A stretch of 38,854 bases of DNA from Chloroflexota bacterium. GTDB lineage: Bacteria; Chloroflexota; Chloroflexia; Thermomicrobiales; UBA6265. Both the position numbers and the translations under genes were made by a program. The notes beneath the pieces were generated by a model, which saw nothing but the letters and a program-made list of their open reading frames with translations, was not told where the DNA came from and searched no databases. Where the stretch lies: the NCBI GenBank assembly GCA_023389575.1, contig JAEWEG010000008.1:1-38854 (forward strand), in the 5' to 3' direction. This document shows positions 8,252 to 15,513 of this stretch, piece after piece; position 1 is the stretch's first letter, and every line of letters starts with the position of its first letter.

Positions 8252-9268
8252 ATGGGCACAGGATTTACGCGGCGGTCGGTCATCGGTTCCTCGCTCGGTC
8301 TCGGCGCGGCGGTCGCGCTGTCACGGACGGGCCTGGCGCAGGACGCGTCGCCCGAGGCGGGCGGCGAATGGTCGTTCACCGACGACAAGGGCGTCACCAT
8401 CACCCTGCCATCCAGGCCGGAACGACTCGTCATCGACGTGAACGCCGCCGCGCCCCTGTGGGATTTCGGCATCCGGCCGGACGCCGTGTTCGGCTGGTTG
8501 GCCAATCCGTCCGGTGACTTCGGCGCGGCCGGTGGAAGGATCGACGCCAGCCAGGTCGAGATCATCGGCAATGGCGAAGAAACCATCGACGTGGAGGCCC
8601 TCGTCGGCCTGAACGCGGATCTCCTCATCACCCTCACCTTCGCCCCCGACGATCCCAACGAATACTGGAGCCTCGCCGCCGACGGACCGCTCGAACAGGT
8701 CCGCCAGGTCGTTCCCATCCTCGCCATCTCAGGGGTCATTCCCGACGACGAGACCACCAACCGCTACGCCGAACTGGCCGAAGCCCTCGGCGCCGACCTC
8801 TCCACACCCGAAATCGACGCCGACTTCGAACGCTGGCAGGCCGCCGAGGAAGAGTTCAAGGCCGTGCTCGCCGAGAAGCCGGGCATCTCCGCCGTCTACA
8901 TCGCCCCCTCCCCGGACATGTACTACGTGGCCAATCCCGCTGTCGCCGGTGATGTGAGCTATGCCCGCGCGCTCGGCCTCACAATTCCCGATGTCACCAT
9001 CGATCCCGCCAACGGCGACTACTGGGAGTACCTGAGCCCGGAAGAAATCGGCAAGTACCAGACCGACATCCTCTTCGTCAGCTACCGGGCCGACCTCTCC
9101 ATCGAGGAATTCACCGCCATTCCCACCGTGGCGGCGTTGCCCGCCGTCAAGGCCGGCCAGGTCTTCGAGTGGAACCAGGACTCGATCGCCAGCTATCGCG
9201 GCCAGGCCGATGGCGTCGAAAGCCTCATCGCGAACGTTTCCGCCTCCGAGATCGTCACCGGCGACTGA
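8252..9268 (+). CDS. ABC-type iron(III)/siderophore-like substrate-binding protein, Tat-exported
   Basis: 338 aa. The N-terminus has a twin-arginine signal (TRRSVIGSS, then a hydrophobic stretch and AQDASPEAGG). After it comes the classical start of a class III (FepB/FecB, TroA-fold) binding protein: DDKGVTITLPSRPERLVI, then 'IDVEALVGLNADLLIT' and, near the end, 'LPAVKAGQVFEWN'. Such proteins bind ferric siderophores, haem or cobalamin outside the membrane and pass them to a permease/ATPase. The frame is open from 8027, but ATG 8252 follows AGGGGTGA and places the Tat motif at residue 7. No permease or ATPase gene is next to it, so it is an orphan component that must use a transporter encoded elsewhere. 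The ligand is not determined by the sequence. Confidence 0.85.
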   Translation: MGTGFTRRSVIGSSLGLGAAVALSRTGLAQDASPEAGGEWSFTDDKGVTITLPSRPERLVIDVNAAAPLWDFGIRPDAVFGWLANPSGDFGAAGGRIDASQVEIIGNGEETIDVEALVGLNADLLITLTFAPDDPNEYWSLAADGPLEQVRQVVPILAISGVIPDDETTNRYAELAEALGADLSTPEIDADFERWQAAEEEFKAVLAEKPGISAVYIAPSPDMYYVANPAVAGDVSYARALGLTIPDVTIDPANGDYWEYLSPEEIGKYQTDILFVSYRADLSIEEFTAIPTVAALPAVKAGQVFEWNQDSIASYRGQADGVESLIANVSASEIVTGD

Positions 9269-9306
9269 TCGCCAGGGGGCTCAATGCCGCGCCCCGATAC
9301 AACGTC

Positions 9307-9340
9307 ACGGGCTGGTTCGCATCGCCGCGAGCCAGCCCGT
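9307..9340 (+). terminator. Stem-loop after the substrate-binding protein gene
   Basis: A 14-bp stem with one G:U pair (left arm 9307-9320, right arm 9327-9340) around a 6-nt loop starts 38 bases after the stop codon. The following bases (TGTCGTTG) are only moderately T-rich. No gene is seen from here to 9493. Confidence 0.6.
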
Positions 9341-9493
9341 TGTCGTTGACGATGCGAGAGAACGGATTCTTGTGGGGCATTCCGAAATCGAGCCGCGAGC
9401 CCTATGATGGAAATCAATCCCCCTACGCGTGGCTGGCTCCTTCGTTCATGGGTCCCAATCGTGATTGCCTCCCTCATCGGCTGAGAGGTCCCC

Positions 9494-10198
9494 ATGCGTA
9501 CCCCCAGGTTCCCCCACCCATCTCGCCTGCTTTCCGTCTCAACCACTCGCCGGATGGCGCTCACCGGTCCGGCCGCCATGGCCGCCATGGGCAGCGGTCG
9601 CGTCGCGGCCCAGGCGGACTCCTCCGGTTCCCAGCCGGGAATCGCCTTGCCCGGCGAAAACACGATCGAGTTCGTCGCCGCCATCCAGCAACGTGGCCCC
9701 ACCGTCCAGATCGCCGGCTACGTCACCACCCTCGGCGGCGTGCCTGGCTCGCTCCTCTTCGACGGCGCGCACCCGCTGCAGCGCTCGGAAACAACGGCGC
9801 GGGTCGGCATTACTGGAACCGGCGTCAGTACCGCCCGCTCACAAATCGGAAACCTCGTGGTCGTGAACCTCGCGGGCACGGTCCAGCTGGTGCTGCTCAA
9901 TGCCGGGGCAACATTCGACGACCTCACGTCGTTCGCCGCCGGAACGACACTCACGACCGCCCGGATCACCTTCCAGAACGTGATCACCACGCATCCACCG
10001 GTGTCGGCCATCACATCGGGATCGGGCGCGATGGAGATCGAATCGACCGATCCCTTCATCCTCGATGGCGAGCCGTTCGTGATCGGCGAGCCGGGGTTAC
10101 GGTACCGCCTGACGCTGACGGGTGAGGTCGCCATGGAGGACCCCGCCATTCAGGAAACCACGATGTTCGTCGTGGGCAACGGCGTGATTGCCCGGTAG
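9494..10198 (+). CDS. Tat-exported protein of unknown function
   Basis: 234 aa. A twin-arginine motif (TTRRMALTGPAAMAAMG) is followed by AQADSS, a likely cleavage region. The mature part, about 190 residues, is rich in Val, Thr and Gly with alternating hydrophobic residues (VQIAGYVTTLGGVPGSLLF, ITGTGVSTARSQIGNLVVVNLAG), which suggests an all-beta fold. It ends with 'YRLTLTGEVAMEDP'. No catalytic motif is evident and I do not recognise a family. GAGAGG five bases before the ATG supports this start. It lies between a binding protein and a convergent P-type ATPase and has no obvious partner. Confidence 0.75.
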   Translation: MRTPRFPHPSRLLSVSTTRRMALTGPAAMAAMGSGRVAAQADSSGSQPGIALPGENTIEFVAAIQQRGPTVQIAGYVTTLGGVPGSLLFDGAHPLQRSETTARVGITGTGVSTARSQIGNLVVVNLAGTVQLVLLNAGATFDDLTSFAAGTTLTTARITFQNVITTHPPVSAITSGSGAMEIESTDPFILDGEPFVIGEPGLRYRLTLTGEVAMEDPAIQETTMFVVGNGVIAR

Positions 10199-10217
10199 CT
10201 TCGCGTCAAAGCGAGTC

Positions 10218-12761
10218 CTACACCGGTTCGATCTCCAGCCCGAAGAACCGCTCGTACATGTGCGTGGCGTAGACGTACCGCAGCACGACCAGCCAGCCGA
10301 CAGCCACCCCCGCGATCACCAGGTACGCCCCGGCGTTCAGTGGCGTGACATCGAAGAACCGGCGCAGCCACTCCACGTTGAGGATGACGGCGAACAACGG
10401 AATCATCGCGATCGCCAGAATCGTCGGGCGCCAGTCGTGATCGGTTGGCTCCACCACGGCCCACCATGTCGTGGGCGGACAGGCCAGCGGCACCAGACCG
10501 ATCCCGGCCAGCACCAGCAGCGTGGTCAGCGCCTCGCGCGAGATTGGGTTCCCGGACATCAGCCCAAAGGCGGTGCCGCTTCGCAGGTCGTCCAGCGCCA
10601 CGTCCTCAAGCAGGTAGAAGATGAGGTACACGACAAACCCGGCGAAGGCGAGCGTCACCGTGGCCGGGATCACGAACGCCGCCACCTCACGCACCAGGCC
10701 GCGAGACGGCTGGCGAGGGTGGGCCCACAACGCCATCCCGAACGTGGGAATGCCCACCGTGAGCAGGGTCAGCAACGTCACGTTGGCCGGGGCGAACGGA
10801 AACCCGATTCGTACCACCGAGCACAGCAGCAGCGCCAGCACCACCACGAACACCCGCGAGAGGAACAACTCCAGCACGCCCTGCAGACCCCATCGCACCC
10901 GTTGCCCTTCCAGGAATGCCGCCGGTATCGCCGAGAACGTATCGCGCATCAGGATGATGTCGGCCACGGCCCGCGTCGCCTGGCTGCCGCTTTCCATTGA
11001 TATCCCAAGATTCGCCTTCTTTAGAGACATAACATCATTGACGCCATCGCCGGTCATCGCCACATAGGCGCCACCCCGCTGAAGGGCGTCGACCAGTCGC
11101 GCCTTCTGCTCCGGCGAAATGCGCCCGAAGATCCGTCCCTCGCGGGCGGCCTCGTCGAACTCGGCGGCGTCCATCGCGGCCAGTTCCACGCCAGAGACCA
11201 GGGTGAAGTCGCCTTTCAGGCCCGCCTGCCGGGCCAGCGCGGCCACCGTTTCCGGGTTGTCCCCGGAGATGATCTTCACTTCGATCCCGGCCCCGGCGAA
11301 TCCTTCCAACGTTTCCCGAATGTGGGGGCGCAACTGGTCGGCGATCGCCAGCCAGGCGAGCGGCTCCATGGTGGGAGGGAGCGTCGGCTCGCCACTGGCA
11401 TCGTAGAGGGAAGCAGGTTCCGGGCTGGCCGCCACCAGCAACACCCGCAGCCCACCATCCAGCCAGTCGCTGGGCGGCTCGCCGGGATCGCTGGCAAGCA
11501 ATGGGCCCAGCATCTCCGGCGCCCCCATCGCGAAGACGCCGCGCGCCTCATCACCATCCAGCGAAATAGCGCTCCACTTCAGCGCCGAAGAGAACGGAAC
11601 CTCGTCCACCGGCCGCAAAGCGGGACCGTCGAACGCCGCGATGATCGCCTCGGTCGTCTTGTTGCGGGCGGTGGCGGCATGGGCCATCGCACCCAGTGCG
11701 CGCTGGGCGTCCTCCAGGCTTCCGCGGATCGGCCGCACCTCCTTCACCTCCAGCGCGTTGGCGGTGAGCGTGCCGGTCTTGTCCATGCAGAAGATGTTGA
11801 CGTTGGAGAGCGATTCGACGGCGTTGACCTGCTGGATCAGCGCGTTCTGCCCGGCCAGCCGCAGCGAGGCCATGGAGTAGGTGATGGTGATCATCATGAA
11901 CAGCCCGGCCGGAACCACACCCAGCACCACCGCCGCCGCGACCACCGTTTCGCGAAACGGGAACTCCCAGATGATCGACGAGAGCAGCAACAGGCTCAAC
12001 ATGATGAAGGCGATCGCCAGCAACATGCGGATGATGGCGTTCACGCTGTGCTGAAGCGGCGTCAGCGAAAGGCGTAGCGTCCGGGCATCGGCCACGATTC
12101 CGCTGGCAACCGAGTTCACGCTCATCTGGGTGGCCTGGTACCGCAACGTGCCGGACACGCAGAACGACCCCGAGTACACGGGATCGCCAGCGGCCTTGCC
12201 AATCGCGTCCGGCTCGCCAGTCAGCAGCGACTCATCGACCTGGGCGGTCTCGCCTCCCACCGCCACGCCATCGATCACCGCCTGGTCGCCCGAGCGGAGC
12301 AGGAGGATATCGCCCAGCACGAGGTCGGACGGATCGAGCTGCACCTCGTCGCCGTCGCGCAGCACGGTTGCCCGCGCCCGGCTGAGCAGCGCCACCTGGT
12401 CCAGACGCCGCTTGGCGATCAGTTCCTGGACGATGGCGATCGAGGCATTGGCGAAGGCGAACCCGGACGACATGATGGCATCCCGGAACAAACCCAGCGC
12501 CACCAGCACCGCGCCGATGCCGAACAGGCTGACATTGAGGAAGGTGAACAGGTTTTCGCGGACGATCTGCTTGTGCGACCGGCTGCTCGTGTCGTCGACC
12601 TGGTTGCCGAGCCCGTTCGCCCGCCGGTCGGTCACCTCGCTGGCGGTGAGACCAGTCGCGGGATCGGTCGCGAGATCGATCGTTCCGGTGGACGGCAGTT
12701 CGCCGGGACGATCGTCATCGGCGGGTGGAAGGTCAGTTGTGGAAACGGCGACGGCGGACAT
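10218..12761 (-). CDS. P-type cation-transporting ATPase (CtpE-like)
   Basis: 847 aa, full length for the family. Visible motifs are the actuator loop DESLLTGEP, the phosphorylated Asp at residue 327 (FCMDKTGTLT), the nucleotide-domain ISGDNPETVAALA, and the hinge TGDGVNDVMSLKKA near 570-580. Two N-terminal and several C-terminal hydrophobic segments frame these domains. The transmembrane-4 ion site reads VVPAGLFMM, where calcium pumps have PEGL, so the usual carboxylate is absent and the transported ion cannot be assumed. Overall order and the short N-terminus resemble mycobacterial CtpE rather than heavy-metal CPx pumps; no N-terminal CxxC domain is present. GAAGGA lies before the ATG. It is a single-gene unit, convergent with the gene at 9494. 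Confidence 0.9.
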   Translation of the reverse strand: MSAVAVSTTDLPPADDDRPGELPSTGTIDLATDPATGLTASEVTDRRANGLGNQVDDTSSRSHKQIVRENLFTFLNVSLFGIGAVLVALGLFRDAIMSSGFAFANASIAIVQELIAKRRLDQVALLSRARATVLRDGDEVQLDPSDLVLGDILLLRSGDQAVIDGVAVGGETAQVDESLLTGEPDAIGKAAGDPVYSGSFCVSGTLRYQATQMSVNSVASGIVADARTLRLSLTPLQHSVNAIIRMLLAIAFIMLSLLLLSSIIWEFPFRETVVAAAVVLGVVPAGLFMMITITYSMASLRLAGQNALIQQVNAVESLSNVNIFCMDKTGTLTANALEVKEVRPIRGSLEDAQRALGAMAHAATARNKTTEAIIAAFDGPALRPVDEVPFSSALKWSAISLDGDEARGVFAMGAPEMLGPLLASDPGEPPSDWLDGGLRVLLVAASPEPASLYDASGEPTLPPTMEPLAWLAIADQLRPHIRETLEGFAGAGIEVKIISGDNPETVAALARQAGLKGDFTLVSGVELAAMDAAEFDEAAREGRIFGRISPEQKARLVDALQRGGAYVAMTGDGVNDVMSLKKANLGISMESGSQATRAVADIILMRDTFSAIPAAFLEGQRVRWGLQGVLELFLSRVFVVVLALLLCSVVRIGFPFAPANVTLLTLLTVGIPTFGMALWAHPRQPSRGLVREVAAFVIPATVTLAFAGFVVYLIFYLLEDVALDDLRSGTAFGLMSGNPISREALTTLLVLAGIGLVPLACPPTTWWAVVEPTDHDWRPTILAIAMIPLFAVILNVEWLRRFFDVTPLNAGAYLVIAGVAVGWLVVLRYVYATHMYERFFGLEIEPV

Positions 12762-12867
12762 CGTGTTCCTTCGGCGATGGCGTGCGAGCGCGGGTCAGTG
12801 CATCCAGAACAACATGTTCGCAGTGTACCTGAGGGCGTTCGTCCTACCCGCACCCGCCATCCCAGGT

Positions 12868-12910
12868 CACCAAAAAGCCGGGAAGCGGATTGCTTCCCGG
12901 CTTTTTGGTG
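12868..12910 (-). terminator. Strong terminator of the ABC exporter operon
   Basis: A perfect 19-bp stem around the loop GGATT. The arms contain A5/T5 runs, so the hairpin ends in a U-run on either strand. It starts 18 bases past the minus-strand permease stop. It also separates that operon from the ATPase promoter. The rest of 12762-12927 is short and featureless. Confidence 0.92.
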
Positions 12911-12927
12911 TGAACGGATCGATGGGA

Positions 12928-13767
12928 TCAGACGTCGCGGCGGTTCACCACCACGGCGGCCGTTGTCAGGAACGCGACCAGCCAGAACGCGAGCGCGATG
13001 CTCGCCGGCAGGTCACCGAGGTAGACCGACGAATCGGTGGCCGTCACGCCGATGAGGCTGTCCTTGGCGTAGTCGGGCAGGAAACGGAACACGTTCACCT
13101 GCACCCACTCCGGCATGAGCGGCGTCAGCATCCAGGGAAGGACGGAGAAACCGATCGAGACCGCGATCGCCGACGAGGCGCTCCGCAGCAACCACGCGAA
13201 CGAGAAGGGAATCAGCGAGAGGAAGATGCCATGCAGGGTTCCACCGATGAGCAGGTAGCGCAGCGCGCTGGAGTCCGTGATGCTGGCGGTCTCGATGTCA
13301 TACGCCCGGTAGATCGGCTGGCTCACCAGGAACATGCCGAGCACCGAGATCGCGCTGATCACCATGCCAACCAGGCCGACCACCATCGCCTTGGCGGCGA
13401 ACACCTGGGTGCGATTGGGATTCACGATGAAGGTCGTCCGGATCATCCGCGAGCCGTATTCCGACGAGACCGCGGTGACACCCAGCACGATCGTCAGGAT
13501 CATGCCGAAGATCCAGCCGCCCATCGCCGATACGGTCGGATCGAACGCGGGGCGGACCCCGTCGCTCCAGTCATCCTGCGTTAGCCCGGTGATGACCGCC
13601 ACGATGGCCGAGAAGCCGATCGAGAGCCCGATCGCCAGGGCGAAGATGATCCAGGTCGAGCGGATCGATCGCAGCTTGACCCATTCCGATCGAAGCGCGC
13701 CGCCGAAACCAGGTTCGGTCCTCGCGTTCGAGGTCACGGAATCGTTATGCGTGAGGGTGATGGCCAT
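12928..13767 (-). CDS. ABC-2 type transporter permease
   Basis: 279 aa. A short cytosolic start with the family pattern 'ALRSEWVKLRSIRSTWIIFALAI' leads into the first membrane helix. About six hydrophobic segments follow (IFGMILTIVLGVTAVSSEY, MVVGLVGMVISAISVLGMFL, IALAFWLVAFLTTAAVVV). 'SSEYGSRMIRTTFIVNPNRTQVFAAK' is typical of ABC-2 export permeases. The frame is open to 13854, but the upstream 29 codons lie inside the ATPase gene; ATG 13767 sits one base after the ATPase stop with GGAC/AAAGGA upstream, so translation is probably coupled. With the partner it would form a drug, peptide or lipid exporter; the substrate is unknown. Confidence 0.88.
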   Translation of the reverse strand: MAITLTHNDSVTSNARTEPGFGGALRSEWVKLRSIRSTWIIFALAIGLSIGFSAIVAVITGLTQDDWSDGVRPAFDPTVSAMGGWIFGMILTIVLGVTAVSSEYGSRMIRTTFIVNPNRTQVFAAKAMVVGLVGMVISAISVLGMFLVSQPIYRAYDIETASITDSSALRYLLIGGTLHGIFLSLIPFSFAWLLRSASSAIAVSIGFSVLPWMLTPLMPEWVQVNVFRFLPDYAKDSLIGVTATDSSVYLGDLPASIALAFWLVAFLTTAAVVVNRRDV

Positions 13768-13768
13768 G

Positions 13769-14737
13769 TTAGCGGGTCCTTTCGATTGCAAGTTCGCCGA
13801 CCGGCTGGGCCGATTCCCGCCGGGTGGATGATCCGCGCTCGGCGCGGAATTCAACGCTGTCCTGGGTCATTTCCATGAAGGCGGCCTCCAGGCTCGCCCG
13901 TTGCTCCGACAGTTCGCTCAGCGGAATCCCTCGCTCGTAGGCGATCGCCCCGACCGCGGATGCTTCCAGGCCGCTGATCGCCAGTTCACCGTCCGCCAGG
14001 GCGCTGACCATGGCGCCAGCCGCCTCCAGGTGCGGAACCAGTTCCCGCCACCGCGGCGACACCACTCGAACGTGGCTCAGCGAACTCCGCTGGGTGAATT
14101 CCGCCATCGACCGGTCCGCCACCAGCCGCCCGCGCCCAATCACCAGCACGTGGTCGGCGGTTTGTTCCATCTCGCTCATCAGGTGACTGGAGATGAGGAC
14201 GGTGCGTCCCTCGGCGGCGAACTGGCGGGTAAGCGCCCGGATCCACTGGATGCCTTCCGGGTCCAGACCGTTCACCGGCTCGTCGAACAGCAGCACCGGC
14301 GGATCGCCCAGCAGGGCCGAGGCGATTCCCAGCCGCTGGTGCATGCCCAGCGAGAACCCGCCGACCTTCTTGCCGGCCACGCCGGTCAGGCCAACCAGGT
14401 CGAGCACCTCGTCCACCCGGGATTTCGCCACGCCGCCCGCCTGTGCCTGCCACAGCAGGTGGTTGTAGGCGGACCGCCCACCATGCACCGCCGAGGGATC
14501 GATCAGCGCGCCCACTTCCCGCATTGGCGACCGCATCTCGCGATACGACTTGCCATTGATGGTGACGCTGCCTTCGCTGGCCTCGTCCAGGCCGAGAATC
14601 AACCGCATCGTCGTGGTCTTGCCCGCTCCGTTGGGGCCGAGAAATCCGGTCACGATGCCGGGCTTGACCTCGAAGGTGAGGTCGTCCACGGCCACCGAGT
14701 CTCCATATCGTTTTGTCAGGTTGGTTGCCGAAATCAT
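13769..14737 (-). CDS. ABC transporter ATP-binding protein
   Basis: 322 aa. Complete nucleotide-binding domain in residues 1-220: Walker A GPNGAGKTTTM, signature FSLGMHQRLGIASALLG (an altered LSGGQ as in many ABC-2 ATPases), Walker B VLLFDEPVNGLDPEG, and the switch His in LISSHLMSE. A C-terminal extension of about 100 residues is the type that contacts the ABC-2 permease (DrrA/CcmA-like). AAAGGA precedes the ATG. It is followed after one base by the permease, so the two form one operon ended by the 12868-12910 hairpin. It powers export of an unidentified substrate. Confidence 0.92.
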   Translation of the reverse strand: MISATNLTKRYGDSVAVDDLTFEVKPGIVTGFLGPNGAGKTTTMRLILGLDEASEGSVTINGKSYREMRSPMREVGALIDPSAVHGGRSAYNHLLWQAQAGGVAKSRVDEVLDLVGLTGVAGKKVGGFSLGMHQRLGIASALLGDPPVLLFDEPVNGLDPEGIQWIRALTRQFAAEGRTVLISSHLMSEMEQTADHVLVIGRGRLVADRSMAEFTQRSSLSHVRVVSPRWRELVPHLEAAGAMVSALADGELAISGLEASAVGAIAYERGIPLSELSEQRASLEAAFMEMTQDSVEFRAERGSSTRRESAQPVGELAIERTR

Positions 14738-14800
14738 TCCGTGTCCTTTCGCCAGTGAGTCGCTGGTCTGTTCGCTTGGTGTCGTCGTGGTGTCATGCTG

Positions 14801-15115
14801 TCAGGCATCGTCCTGCGTCCGGTCGGGACAGTCGTACGTCCGGGGGATGTCCGAGGGGTCACATTGCCGGCCATCGATTTCGTTAACCGAGATCAGGGGA
14901 AGGCCCAGGTCCCGCACCGTGCGGAGCAATCCATGAAGCGCCGCCTGGTCGACCACCGGCCCGGTGAGGAGCGTGTCTCCGTCGTCACCGGCTGTGATCG
15001 TCATGTCGTCGAACCTGGCCCGCCAGTGAGTGCCGAGCCGGCCCGCGATTCGGATTTGGTAGATCGCGGAATGCGTGGTGTCCGATGATGGATTCGTGTT
15101 CCGTGGTGTCGCCAT
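14801..15115 (-). CDS. Small conserved protein of unknown function
   Basis: 104 aa. After a polar start (MATPRNTNPSSDTTHS) the body reads IYQIRIAGRLGTHWRARFDDMTITAGDDGDTLLTGPVVDQAALHGLLRTVRDLGLPLISVNEI. This pattern, with 'TLLTGPVVDQAALHGLL..VRDLG.PL.SV', is one I recognise from many uncharacterised proteins in Chloroflexota and Actinobacteria, often encoded beside other genes under stress or secondary control. ATG 15115 has GGTGAGG just upstream; a TTG start at 15148 is also open but less likely. The last residues (PRTYDCPDRTQDDA) are divergent. It lies 63 bases upstream of the ABC operon on the same strand and may be co-transcribed. Confidence 0.75.
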   Translation of the reverse strand: MATPRNTNPSSDTTHSAIYQIRIAGRLGTHWRARFDDMTITAGDDGDTLLTGPVVDQAALHGLLRTVRDLGLPLISVNEIDGRQCDPSDIPRTYDCPDRTQDDA

Positions 15116-15513
15116 GACCTCACCTGCTTCGTGTTCCCTGAGGTCCAATCGACCTCGAACACGAGCATAGGTTTGACCAGGTACCGCCCGGCAGCGACCA
15201 AAGAACTGTTTGCTGGAGAGGGGGAATTGGAGAGAAGGGGATACTTAAGGACTACCGCCCGAAACGAAGTCCTGGCAATTCAGATGCGACACGATCGGGT
15301 AGCAGTCGAGTTTATCTCGACCTGGCAGCCCTGACTCCAGAAGCGTTCAACCTCGGAGGCAATTGGCAGGTCGAGGAACAGGCCAGCGCGGGGATATCCG
15401 TCATGACAATATCGTGCGGCATATCAGACATTGGCGTGGAGATCTCTGCCAGGCGAAGACACGTGATTCGCCGCTACCAGAAATGCGGAGTTCATCCCCT
15501 GCCGGGCGCGAGG
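15116..15513. other. Intergenic stretch without a supported gene (398 bases)
   Basis: Lies between the end of the MalT-like gene and the start of the small protein gene, both on the minus strand. A plus-strand frame (15131-15334, 67 codons) has no ribosome-binding site or recognisable sequence. Slightly lower in G+C than the flanks. It should hold the promoter for the small protein and ABC operon. Confidence 0.4.

Noticed and set aside
12811..12818. AACATGTT palindrome upstream of the P-type ATPase as an operator
   Set aside because: Only 8 bp and easily found by chance; no second copy.
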